Of a stretch of 58,432 bases of DNA, positions 9,872 through 17,217 are shown in pieces. Position 1 is the stretch's first letter. The number at the start of each line of letters is the position of its first letter. This DNA comes from Actinomycetes bacterium (GTDB lineage Bacteria; Actinomycetota; Acidimicrobiia; Acidimicrobiales; Acidimicrobilacustridaceae), in assembly GCA_029782025.1 (NCBI GenBank), contig JAKOVR010000118.1:1-58432 (forward strand). Direction: 5' to 3'. Position numbers and translations under genes: made by a program. The notes beneath the pieces were generated by a model. The model was given only the letters and a program-made list of their open reading frames with translations. It was not told the origin of the DNA and searched no databases.

Positions 9872-10495
9872 TCAGGCCACCGTGAGGGTGGCCTTCATGC
9901 CGTTCTTGTAGTGGTCCTTCACGTGGCAGCCGATGAGGTAGCTGCCCTTGGCCAGCTTCACGGTGAGCTCGCCGGTCTTGCCCGGGGCCACGGTGACGTG
10001 CTGGTCGTCGCCCTTCATCCCGGTGCCGGGGCTGTCGTGGCCGAAGGCGACCGGGCGGGCCGCCGCTCCCTCGGCCATGTGGTCGGCCGCCTTGGTGGTC
10101 ATCGTCGTGCCGGACCCGCCGCCCATGGGCGACGTCATCGTCGTGCCCATGGTCGTTCCTTCGGTCATCGAGCCGTCGGTCATCTCCTTGGCGTGCTCGT
10201 CCTGCGCGGCCTGGTCGCCGACGAAGGCCTCGTGCTCCTCGGTGTCGGTGTTGGTGAACCGGAGGGTCACCTCGACGTCGGCCGGGATCGTGACCGTCAT
10301 CGGGTCGAACGCGTTCTTGAGCATCTTGAGCTCGACGACCTTGCCGGATGCGGGCGTCGTCGCCGAAGGCATGTGTCCGCCGGCCATGGTGCTCGCGGTT
10401 CCGGCGGTCTGGGTGGTGCTGGAGCCCGAGCAGCCCCCGATCGCGGGGAGGGTGAGCAGGGCGGCAGCGGTCAGGAACACGGCAGAGCGGCGCAT
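9872..10495 (-). CDS. Cupredoxin-domain copper lipoprotein
   Basis: 207 residues when started at the ATG at 10495, which follows a clear GGAG ribosome site (complement of 10497-10504). The N-terminus is a lipoprotein signal: positive residues, a hydrophobic stretch, then the lipobox ending AIGGC. The domain keeps all type I copper ligands: His in NTDTEEHEAF, then Cys, His and Met in CHVKDHYKNGM. A Met/Thr-rich insert of roughly 35 residues (about eight methionines) lies between the first His and the Cys, which may be an extra Cu(I) site. Likely a membrane-anchored electron carrier or copper-binding protein. It is divergent from the TetR gene. Confidence 0.87.
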   Translation of the reverse strand: MRRSAVFLTAAALLTLPAIGGCSGSSTTQTAGTASTMAGGHMPSATTPASGKVVELKMLKNAFDPMTVTIPADVEVTLRFTNTDTEEHEAFVGDQAAQDEHAKEMTDGSMTEGTTMGTTMTSPMGGGSGTTMTTKAADHMAEGAAARPVAFGHDSPGTGMKGDDQHVTVAPGKTGELTVKLAKGSYLIGCHVKDHYKNGMKATLTVA

Positions 10496-10575
10496 GGGTC
10501 TCCTCAGGTGATGCGGCGTGCCAACGCTAGTGGGCGGGCGGCGGGTGGCCCACGCGACGCCGGCGACCCGGCTGG

Positions 10576-10603
10576 TTGACATCTCGATAACAACCGTTAT
10601 CCT
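10576..10603 (+). promoter_or_regulatory. Promoter and probable autorepressor operator of the TetR gene
   Basis: TTGACA (10576-10581), a 16-bp spacer and TATCCT (10598-10603) lie 8 nt before the ATG at 10612, giving a leaderless transcript. A perfect inverted repeat, GATAAC-AACC-GTTATC (10586-10601), fills the spacer and overlaps the -10. A TetR dimer bound there would block its own promoter and possibly influence the divergent cupredoxin gene. The operator role is inferred. Confidence 0.75.
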
Positions 10604-10611
10604 GGCCCGTC

Positions 10612-11313
10612 ATGGGGGAAACCGCGTCGCACGCCACGGCCACCGTCGCGCTCGACGGCACCCCCAGTAACGCGGCCGAGGCCAGCGACACCGTGGCCCG
10701 GCTGCTCGCCGCCGCGGCCGAGGTGTTCGCCGAGAAGGGCTACGACGGCGCGGGCGTGGCCGAGATCGCCCGCCGGGCCGGACTCACCACCGGCGCCATC
10801 TACAGCCGCTTCTCGGGCAAGGCCGAGCTCCTCGGCGCCGCCATCGAAGCGTCGGTCCCCGACGAGTTCGACGAGCTCTTCGCCGACCACGCCTTCGAGG
10901 GTCGGGCCCAGGACATCCTGCGCACGGTCGGCGCCCATCTCGTCTCGCGGGAACCGGCGCCGGGCCGGGGCGTGCTGCTCGAAGCGTTCGTGGCGGCACG
11001 GCGCGACCCGGAGTTCCGGGCCGCGCTGTGGCAGCAGTTCGCCGAGCGCCGCGCCCGCCTCTCCGCCCTCATCGATCTCGGGAAGGGGGCCGGGCGCATC
11101 GATCCCGCCCTCGACACCGAGGCCGTCGTCCACTTCGCCCACGCGGTCGGTCTCGGCTTCCTGCTCTACGACGCCGTCGCCGCGCCGCACCCCGACCCGG
11201 AGGCGTGGGAAGCCGTCGTCGCCCGGGTCATCGCCGCCATCGACCCCGCGCCCGACACGGCGCCGGCCGTCACCACCGATCCCACCCCATCGACCCACCC
11301 CGGCCCGGACTGA
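10612..11313 (+). CDS. TetR-family transcriptional regulator
   Basis: 233 residues. The N-terminal helix-turn-helix spans about residues 25-70, with the core YDGAGVAEIARRAGLTTGAI followed by YSRFSGKAELL. The variable C-terminal helical domain resembles those binding acyl-CoA or hydrophobic ligands, but the ligand cannot be read. The next gene (diiron protein) starts 32 nt downstream, so they probably share a transcript. A perfect inverted repeat in its own promoter suggests autoregulation. Confidence 0.92.
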   Translation: MGETASHATATVALDGTPSNAAEASDTVARLLAAAAEVFAEKGYDGAGVAEIARRAGLTTGAIYSRFSGKAELLGAAIEASVPDEFDELFADHAFEGRAQDILRTVGAHLVSREPAPGRGVLLEAFVAARRDPEFRAALWQQFAERRARLSALIDLGKGAGRIDPALDTEAVVHFAHAVGLGFLLYDAVAAPHPDPEAWEAVVARVIAAIDPAPDTAPAVTTDPTPSTHPGPD

Positions 11314-11345
11314 TCCGGCTCGAGCCCACATCCCAGGAGCACCCC

Positions 11346-12467
11346 ATGGCCACAGACGAGCAGATCCTCGGACGCGCCGACGTCAACGACCTCGAGGCCA
11401 TCATGGCCATCACCAACACCGACGTCGACGAGATCGTGCACACGGTCAAGGACAACGCCGACGCCATCTTCACGTGGGACTACGAGAAGGGGGCTCGGCC
11501 CGCCCTCAACAAGCTCTACGAGAAGGCCAAGACGTCGCAGTGGAACGGGGAGACCGACCTGGACTGGTCGATCGACGTCGACCCCACGAAGATCCTGGTC
11601 GGGCTGCAGGGGTCCAACGCCGCCGGGCCGTTCCAGGCCCTGACCGAGATGGCCGACAGCCCGTTCGCCAAGTTCGGCGACAAGGAGTGGGAGCAGCTCG
11701 GCCTGGAGTCGATGAACTGGCGGCTCAGCCAGTTCATGCACGGCGAGCAGGGGGCGCTGCTCTGCACGGCCAAGATCGTCGAGACAGTGCCGTGGATCGA
11801 CGCCAAGTACTACGCCGCCACCCAGGTGATGGACGAGGCCCGTCACGTCGAGGTGTTCGCCAAGTACCTGCAGGAGAAGCTCACCGGCTTCTACCCGATC
11901 AACGCCCACCTCAAGATGCTGCTCGACGACATCATCCTCGACAGCCGGTGGGACATGACCTACCTCGGCATGCAGATCATGGTGGAGGGGCTCGCCCTCG
12001 CCGCCTTCGGCTTCATGCACATGCTGACCGAGGAACCCTTGCTCAAGCAGCTCCTCCGCTACGTGATGAGCGACGAGGCCCGCCACGTCGCCTTCGGCGT
12101 CCTCTCGCTCAAGGAGTACTACGCCGAGCTCACCGATGCCGAGATGCTCGAGCGCCAGGAGTTCGCCTTCGAGGCTGCGGTCCGCATGCGCGACCGGTTC
12201 ATGCAGCAGGAGGTCTGGGAGCGCATGGGCATCGACGGTCGCCAGATCGTGCGGATGCTGCTGCAGGTGCCGCCCGACCAGATGATCTTCCAGCAGATGC
12301 TCTTCTCCAAGATCGTCCCCAACTGCAAGAAGCTCGGGCTCCTCGACGCCAACGACGGCTGGCTGCGCAAGAAGTTCACCGACATCGGCGTGATCCAGTT
12401 CGAGGACTGGGCCGACACCGGCGAGGAGTACGACACCTTCGCTCTCGGTCAGGAGCTCCCCGCCTGA
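11346..12467 (+). CDS. Ferritin-like / R2-type diiron protein
   Basis: 373 residues. The four-helix diiron ligand set is complete and spaced as in ribonucleotide-reductase R2-like oxidases: Glu in MHGEQGAL, ExxH in MDEARHVEVF, Glu in MVEGLALAAFG and ExxH in SDEARHVAFG. Such proteins use O2 and two irons for oxidation, hydroxylation or desaturation; the substrate is unknown. The ATG at 11346 has an AGGAG site 6 nt upstream. Being directly behind a TetR regulator suggests induction by a small hydrophobic compound (inference). Confidence 0.87.
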   Translation: MATDEQILGRADVNDLEAIMAITNTDVDEIVHTVKDNADAIFTWDYEKGARPALNKLYEKAKTSQWNGETDLDWSIDVDPTKILVGLQGSNAAGPFQALTEMADSPFAKFGDKEWEQLGLESMNWRLSQFMHGEQGALLCTAKIVETVPWIDAKYYAATQVMDEARHVEVFAKYLQEKLTGFYPINAHLKMLLDDIILDSRWDMTYLGMQIMVEGLALAAFGFMHMLTEEPLLKQLLRYVMSDEARHVAFGVLSLKEYYAELTDAEMLERQEFAFEAAVRMRDRFMQQEVWERMGIDGRQIVRMLLQVPPDQMIFQQMLFSKIVPNCKKLGLLDANDGWLRKKFTDIGVIQFEDWADTGEEYDTFALGQELPA

Positions 12468-12484
12468 CCTGCTGACCGATTCCC

Positions 12485-12498
12485 GCGAACCGGTTCGC
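12485..12498. promoter_or_regulatory. 14-bp perfect palindrome upstream of the sigma-factor gene
   Basis: GCGAACCGGTTCGC is a perfect palindrome, and a second GAACCGGT copy lies at 12511-12518. GAAC-type -35 elements are common for ECF sigma factors, so this may be an autoregulated promoter or a repressor site. Nothing further in the sequence decides between them. Confidence 0.4.
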
Positions 12499-12591
12499 CG
12501 GTGCGGACATGAACCGGTCATGCGTGTGAACATGCCGGAAGGCGCCGCCGTGGTGCCGCGCCGCGCGCCGGTGACCCGAGGGAGGGCGGGA

Positions 12592-13113
12592 GTGCTCGAC
12601 GAGTCCTTCGACCGCGTGTTCCGGGAGCACTACCGCCCGATCTACCGGTTCCTGGCTCGGCGGGTGGGTCCCGACCTGGGGGAGCAGCTGGCGGCCGAGG
12701 TCTTCGCCACGGCCTTCCGCAAGCGCGACGCCTACGTCGCCGAGCACGACACCCCCCGGCCCTGGCTGTACGGCATCGCCCACGGCCTCCTGGCCAACGA
12801 GCGCCGGCGCGAGCGTCGGCACCTCGACGCCTGCGCCCGGCTCGCCGTCCCCCGGCCGGGCGACGACCCGGCCGCGACCGCGGCGTCCCGCGTCGACGCC
12901 GAACAGGTCTGGCCAATCGTGGCGGCCCAGCTCGCCGCCCTCAACGACGGCGAGCGCGACGCCCTGCTCCTCTACGCCTGGAGCGAGCTGACCTACGCCC
13001 AGATCGCCGAGGTCCTCGGGATCCCGGTCGGCACCGTGCGCTCTCGCATCAGCCACGCCCGTTCGAAGCTCACCGCGGTCTCGGGGCCCGGCGCCGCGGA
13101 CCAGGAGGCCTGA
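12592..13113 (+). CDS. ECF-type RNA polymerase sigma factor
   Basis: 173 residues from the GTG at 12592, chosen because GGGAGGG lies just upstream at ideal spacing. An ATG at 12520 would add 24 residues outside the conserved fold. Region 2 is visible as FDRVFREHYRPIYRFLARRV...WLYGIAHGLL, and region 4 as ELTYAQIAEVLGIPVGTVRS followed by RISHARSKL. The next gene, a single-pass membrane protein, starts 4 nt later and is the likely regulatory partner. The regulon is unknown. Confidence 0.9.
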   Translation: MLDESFDRVFREHYRPIYRFLARRVGPDLGEQLAAEVFATAFRKRDAYVAEHDTPRPWLYGIAHGLLANERRRERRHLDACARLAVPRPGDDPAATAASRVDAEQVWPIVAAQLAALNDGERDALLLYAWSELTYAQIAEVLGIPVGTVRSRISHARSKLTAVSGPGAADQEA

Positions 13114-13117
13114 TCCC

Positions 13118-14221
13118 ATGACCGATCCCCATGATCCCCTCGAACTGCTCCGAGCCATCGGCCATGCGCCCGTGCCCGGCGAGGACGAGGCCTTCGCCCG
13201 GGCTCGGGCCCGGTTCGAGCGCGACACCGCGACCGCGCCCCCCGGGCCAGATTCGGACGATGCCACCCCCGCGCTTGCGGTCGCGCTCGTCTCCGGGCCG
13301 AGCGGGGGTGCGGCCCGGGTGAGGGTGCGGCCCTTCGCCGTGCTCGTCGCCGTCGCGGCCGCCCTCGTCCTGATCGTCGCCTTCCTGCCTCGCCGCTCGG
13401 TCAACGTGATCGAACCGGCCGACCCCGGCTCGACGCGGGCGACCGCGTCCACCCCGGGCGCCGGGTCGGCGGCAACGGCGTCCGGTCCGCCGGCGACGGC
13501 GTCCTCCTCCTCGGCGACCGCCCCCGGCACCTCGATGGCGCCGGTGCCCGGCACGACCGCGCTCGTACCGTGCACGGTCGGCGCCCTCCAGGCGGTGGTC
13601 GACCGGGACGCCCGGTGGGCCGGTCGCGGCGCGAAGGTCACCGAGGAGACCGCGCCGCTCGTGTGCACGGGCGACTGGGCCCTCGCCACGGTGTGGACAC
13701 CGGAGACGCGGTGGGACGACGCCGCCAACGCGTTCCACCGGGACCGGGCCGGCTGGCACTGGATCGTCAACGCCACCCCCACCTGCCTCTGGTACCTGGT
13801 CGACCGGGGCGTGCCCAAGGACACGGCGGTTGCCTTCGAGACGGCGAAGGGTGCCCCGTCCACCACCGGCGCCGTTGCGCCGTGCGGCACGCTCACCCTC
13901 GACAACCGCACGAAGGACCTCGCCGCCAGCGGCCGCGCCGAGGTGCGCGACCACCTGGCGTCGGCCCCGGCCTTCGAGGTCGACGGTCGGGTGTACGTGC
14001 TCCTCTACGCCGCGGCAGGTCGAGGTGCACCGGGCCTCCCCACCGACCGGCCGATCGGTGTCGCCCGCTTCGACGGCGCCGGCGGGACCGAACGGAGAGG
14101 GGTCGACTCGCCGACGGCCCTGCGTCTCGACTGGTACGAGCTGTCGATGGCGGCCGGCTGCGCGCACCTCAGGGCCGACGGACTCGACCCGGTCTTCCGC
14201 GCCGCCATGACCTGCCCCTGA
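13118..14221 (+). CDS. Single-pass membrane protein, probable partner of the ECF sigma factor
   Basis: 367 residues. The first ~70 residues are cytoplasmic, followed by one TM segment (residues ~72-92, FAVLVAVAAALVLIVAFLP), a Ser/Thr/Ala linker and an exported domain of ~220 residues with four or more cysteines. Position and topology match an anti-sigma factor, yet the cytoplasmic part lacks the HxxxCxxC zinc anti-sigma motif. It may be an atypical anti-sigma factor or a sigma-linked sensor. The exported domain was not recognised. Confidence 0.7.
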   Translation: MTDPHDPLELLRAIGHAPVPGEDEAFARARARFERDTATAPPGPDSDDATPALAVALVSGPSGGAARVRVRPFAVLVAVAAALVLIVAFLPRRSVNVIEPADPGSTRATASTPGAGSAATASGPPATASSSSATAPGTSMAPVPGTTALVPCTVGALQAVVDRDARWAGRGAKVTEETAPLVCTGDWALATVWTPETRWDDAANAFHRDRAGWHWIVNATPTCLWYLVDRGVPKDTAVAFETAKGAPSTTGAVAPCGTLTLDNRTKDLAASGRAEVRDHLASAPAFEVDGRVYVLLYAAAGRGAPGLPTDRPIGVARFDGAGGTERRGVDSPTALRLDWYELSMAAGCAHLRADGLDPVFRAAMTCP

Positions 14222-14263
14222 CCGGCCTGCGCCATTCGGCGGCCGACCGGCTAGAACTGCGCC

Positions 14264-15115
14264 ATGGGATTCTCCTGCTTCGACGTCGAGCAGGTGGGCA
14301 AGGTCGCCCACCTCCGCCTCAACCGACCGGACGCCTTCAACAGCATGACGAGGGAGTTCTGGTTGGAGCTCCCCGAGATCGTGCGGCGGATCGATGCCGA
14401 GGGCTCGGCCCGGGCCATCGTCCTGTCGTCCACCGGCAAGCACTTCTGCGCCGGGATGGACCTCAACGTCTTCCTCCAGGGCGGCGGCGCGCCGCCCCAG
14501 GGCGACGGCGTCTCTAGCGAGATGGGTCGGGTCCGGGCCTACTTCCGCGACGTCGTGCTCATGCTGCAGAACAGCTTCACCTGCCTCGAGCAGGCCCGGA
14601 TGCCCGTGCTCGCCGCCATCCAGGGCGGTTGCATCGGCGGCGCCGTCGACATGGTCACGGCCTGCGACATGCGCTACGCCACCCGCGACGCCTTCTTCTG
14701 CGTGCAGGAGATCAACATCGGGATGACGGCCGACGTCGGCACGCTCCAGCGCCTGCCCAAGCTGGTGCCCGAAGGGGTGGCCCGCGAGATGGCCTACCGG
14801 GGGCACCGCCTTCCCGCCGAGCGGGCCCACCAGGTCGGGCTCGTGCAGGAGCTCTTCGACGACCACGACGCCCTCGTGGCCGGGGTGCTCGAGATCGCCC
14901 AGGAGATCGCGTCCAAGTCGCCGCTCGCCATCCTCGGCACCAAGCAGATGCTCAACTACGCCCGCGACCACTCGGTCGACGACGCCCTCAACTTCATCGC
15001 CACCTGGCAGACCGGCATGTTCCAGCCGGCCGACATGATGGAGAGCTTCGCGGCCAAGGCCGAGAAGCGCGACCCGCAGTTCGACGACATCCTGCCCCGC
15101 CCCACGGCCTTCTGA
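14264..15115 (+). CDS. Crotonase-family protein, delta(3,5)-delta(2,4)-dienoyl-CoA isomerase-like
   Basis: 283 residues. Crotonase landmarks are present: the oxyanion-hole motif HFCAGMDL and IQGGCIGGAVD. The segment QEINIGMTADVGTLQRLPK keeps the Glu and Asp used by dienoyl-CoA isomerases of the ECH1 type, rather than the hydratase Glu pair. Such enzymes shift double bonds so that odd-position unsaturated fatty acids can enter beta-oxidation. The ATG at 14264 is preceded by TAGAAC and 6 nt, consistent with leaderless initiation. The gene converges on vapC, with a small GC hairpin between. Confidence 0.87.
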   Translation: MGFSCFDVEQVGKVAHLRLNRPDAFNSMTREFWLELPEIVRRIDAEGSARAIVLSSTGKHFCAGMDLNVFLQGGGAPPQGDGVSSEMGRVRAYFRDVVLMLQNSFTCLEQARMPVLAAIQGGCIGGAVDMVTACDMRYATRDAFFCVQEINIGMTADVGTLQRLPKLVPEGVAREMAYRGHRLPAERAHQVGLVQELFDDHDALVAGVLEIAQEIASKSPLAILGTKQMLNYARDHSVDDALNFIATWQTGMFQPADMMESFAAKAEKRDPQFDDILPRPTAF

Positions 15116-15119
15116 TCCG

Positions 15120-15136
15120 CCGGCCCATCGGGCCGG
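15120..15136. terminator. GC-rich hairpin between convergent genes
   Basis: CCGGCCC-ATC-GGGCCGG forms a 7-bp stem with a 3-nt loop, 5 nt after the isomerase stop and 17 nt from the vapC stop. No T-run follows, so a terminator role rests on stem strength and location only. Confidence 0.45.
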
Positions 15137-15152
15137 GGCGGGGCGCAGCCGC

Positions 15153-15527
15153 TCACCAGGGCCGGGCGAGGCCCTTGAACATGGGGAAGTGCTTGATGTT
15201 CAGCGTGGCCAGCCGCGCGTCGTTGAGCTCGGCGGTGGCCGCGATGACGTAGTCGACGAGGTCGATGCCGGGATGAGTCCGCCGGTGGGTGCGGAGGTGA
15301 CGTCCAGCCAGCCGGGCGACGGCGTCGGTGACCGGGAGCACGGTCAGCACCCCGAAGAGTGAGGCCACGTCGCGGCGCTCACCGCTGCGCATGCCCCCTT
15401 CGATCTCGACCCGGCTCAGCACGCTGACGTGGCGATCGGCCGGTGGAACGGCGAGCAGTGCCTTCGTCGCCCGCTGGTTGCCCCGGAGGTGTTCGATCAG
15501 CACCGACGAGTCGAAGAGGGTCCTCAC
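15153..15527 (-). CDS. VapC-family PIN-domain ribonuclease toxin
   Basis: 124 residues. PIN-domain acidic residues are in place: Asp in LFDSSVLIEHL, Glu in SRVEIEGGM, Asp in DLVDYVIAA and the final Asp/Asn in NDARLATLNIKHF. VapC toxins cleave RNA, often tRNA or rRNA. The GTG start at 15527 overlaps the antitoxin stop (GTGA, 15524-15527), the usual coupling of VapBC pairs and the reason for rejecting the longer frame. Confidence 0.92.
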   Translation of the reverse strand: MRTLFDSSVLIEHLRGNQRATKALLAVPPADRHVSVLSRVEIEGGMRSGERRDVASLFGVLTVLPVTDAVARLAGRHLRTHRRTHPGIDLVDYVIAATAELNDARLATLNIKHFPMFKGLARPW

Positions 15528-15784
15528 AGCCCGAGGCTCTCGAGGCGCTCGTGGGCGGTGCGGCCCCGGACGCTCCGTTGCCACGCTTCCCAGCCCGGGT
15601 AGTCGGCCAGGAGCCCCGACGTCGAGCGGATGACGGCGTCGGCTTCGCGGCCGGCGTCGCCGGTGTCGAGCGCGGCGTCGAGGATGTTGCGGATCACCTC
15701 GGCCTTGGGCACCTGACGGTCAGCGGCGATGTCGGCGATCCGGCGCTGCTGCTCGTCGGTGAGGTAGATCTGCGTGCGGTGCAT
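15524..15784 (-). CDS. VapB-type ribbon-helix-helix antitoxin
   Basis: 86 residues. The N-terminus MHRTQIYLTDEQQRRIADIA is a ribbon-helix-helix DNA-binding motif, and the acidic/aromatic C-terminus (YPGWEAWQ) is where the toxin is expected to dock. The ATG at 15784 is preceded by TATGCT and 8 nt, consistent with a leaderless transcript. The antitoxin should bind this promoter and, with the toxin, autoregulate. The IS element begins 80 bp upstream and leaves the promoter intact. Confidence 0.88.
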   Translation of the reverse strand: MHRTQIYLTDEQQRRIADIAADRQVPKAEVIRNILDAALDTGDAGREADAVIRSTSGLLADYPGWEAWQRSVRGRTAHERLESLGL

Positions 15785-15832
15785 ATGGCTGCAGCATACA
15801 TCGGTACCGCGAACCTTGAGCCTCGCCGGTGT

Positions 15833-15864
15833 CCCTTGGGTGCGTAAGGGTGCGCTATGCGCGC
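15833..15864. repeat. Left half of palindromic hairpin repeat (copy A), split by the IS element
   Basis: Identical to the left arm, loop and start of the right arm of the intact copy at 39394-39442. Joined to 17190-17206, with one copy of the 15-bp duplication, it rebuilds that repeat exactly. The right half continues at 17175. Confidence 0.92.
15850..15864. repeat. 15-bp target-site duplication, left copy
   Basis: GTGCGCTATGCGCGC directly precedes the IS left end and is repeated exactly at 17175-17189 after the right end. It is the central loop region of the hairpin repeat. Confidence 0.92.
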
Positions 15865-17174
15865 TGTTCTCTCGCGTGACATCCCTGACACTTGGTGTCG
15901 CGCGACATCCCTGACACTTGGACTGGTGGTGACCACGATCGGTCATGGCCAAGAAGGTGGTCTCTATGGATGTTCGGATGCGGATCGCGGTGTCGTCCGG
16001 GGAGATCAATGTTGCGGCGTTCTGTCGTGACTACGGGATCTCGAGGCAGACGTTCTACGAGTGGAAACGGCGGTACGACGAGTTCGGCGAGGCCGGTCTG
16101 GTCGAGCGGTCTCGGGCTCCTCGATCGAACTCGCGGCGCACGTCGGCCTCGATGGAGGATCGGGTTGTCAGGCTCCGCAAGGAACTCGTCGATGCCGGGT
16201 TGGACGCGGGGGCGAGCACGATCCAATGGCACTTGGGCCGCCAGGGCGGTGGTGATCGGGTGCCGTCAGAAGCCACGATCTGGCGGATCTTGGTCCGACG
16301 CGGGTTCGTTGTCCCCGATCCGCGGAAAGCTCCCAAGGTTGCGCTGCGCCGCTTCGAGGCGTCAGCACCCAACGAGCTGTGGCAGACCGACTGCACCGAC
16401 TGGATGATCGCGACCGGGCCCGTGAAGATCCTGTCGTTCCTCGATGACCGCTCCAGGGTCGCGTTGCGGGTCAAGGCATTGGAAAACGCGACGACCGAAG
16501 CGACGTGGCTGACCTTCAGCGAAGCAACCGCTGCCTGGGGGGTCCCGCTGGGTCAACTCAGCGACAACGGCCTGAACTTCTCCGGTCGTCTCCGCGGGTT
16601 CGAGGTCTACTTCGAGACCCAACTCCGTGCCATCGGTGTCTCCCCGAAGACCAGCCGACCGTTTCACCCCCAGACCTGCGGGAAGGTCGAACGGTTCCAG
16701 CAGACCCTCAAGAAGTGGCTCCGCCGCCAACCCCTGGCCAACAGCATCGACGAGCTCCAAGCACAACTCGACACGTTCAGCGCCTACTACAACCACGAGC
16801 GCCCCCATCGCGGCATCGGCCGAGTCACCCCGATCGAACGATGGACCGCCACACCACCAGCGATCAACCCCGGCGTCGCGATCCCCGCGTCCGGACCGAA
16901 CCGCCAGCATCAGAGCATCACCACCGTCCAAGCCAACGGCACCATCGTGCTCACCCGCTACACGATCGGCATCGGCACCAAATGGGCCGGCCACACCGCG
17001 ACCGTCCACCACGACCAAACCCACGCCGCCGTCTACATCGACAGCCAACTCGTCCGCGCCCTCACCCTCGACCCCACCAAGCGCTACCAGCCCTCCAAAC
17101 CCACCCAACCCACCTAACCTCACTGTCAGGGATGTCGCGCGACACACCTGTCAGACATGTCGCGCGACACAACA
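15865..17174 (+). mobile_element. Complete IS481-family insertion sequence (1310 bp)
   Basis: The element runs from TGTT to AACA and is bounded by a perfect 15-bp target duplication. Each end carries two copies of a 21-bp motif in inverted orientation, with core GTCGCGCGACATCCCTGACA: 15870-15890 and 15896-15916 on the left, 17124-17144 and 17149-17169 on the right. The outer copy lies exactly 5 nt from each terminus. These are the likely transposase binding sites. The single transposase gene has an intact frame, so the element may still be active. Confidence 0.93.
15945..17117 (+). CDS. IS481-family DDE transposase
   Basis: 390 residues. An N-terminal helix-turn-helix (FCRDYGISRQTFYEWKRRYD) precedes an rve-type integrase core with the catalytic triad: Asp in LWQTDCTDW, Asp in QLSDNGLNF and Glu in GKVERFQQ. 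A C-terminal beta-rich extension of ~90 residues follows the YYNHERPHRG segment. The frame is complete, with no stops or frameshift. Start ATG at 15945; a second Met at 15966 is possible. GC content is lower than in the neighbouring genes, as expected for an acquired element. Confidence 0.95.
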   Translation: MAKKVVSMDVRMRIAVSSGEINVAAFCRDYGISRQTFYEWKRRYDEFGEAGLVERSRAPRSNSRRTSASMEDRVVRLRKELVDAGLDAGASTIQWHLGRQGGGDRVPSEATIWRILVRRGFVVPDPRKAPKVALRRFEASAPNELWQTDCTDWMIATGPVKILSFLDDRSRVALRVKALENATTEATWLTFSEATAAWGVPLGQLSDNGLNFSGRLRGFEVYFETQLRAIGVSPKTSRPFHPQTCGKVERFQQTLKKWLRRQPLANSIDELQAQLDTFSAYYNHERPHRGIGRVTPIERWTATPPAINPGVAIPASGPNRQHQSITTVQANGTIVLTRYTIGIGTKWAGHTATVHHDQTHAAVYIDSQLVRALTLDPTKRYQPSKPTQPT

Positions 17175-17206
17175 GTGCGCTATGCGCGCCCTTACGCACC
17201 CAAGGG
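17175..17206. repeat. Right half of hairpin repeat copy A, including the right copy of the 15-bp duplication (17175-17189)
   Basis: This completes the hairpin whose left part is at 15833-15864. It ends 11 nt from the stop codon of the minus-strand gene 17218-18732, so before the insertion the hairpin stood just downstream of that gene. Confidence 0.92.
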
Positions 17207-17217
17207 CTCGGGCGGCG

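Noticed and set aside
15153..17174. VapBC and the transposase as one mobile unit
   Set aside because: The IS ends and 15-bp duplication exclude vapBC, which lies outside at 15153-15784.
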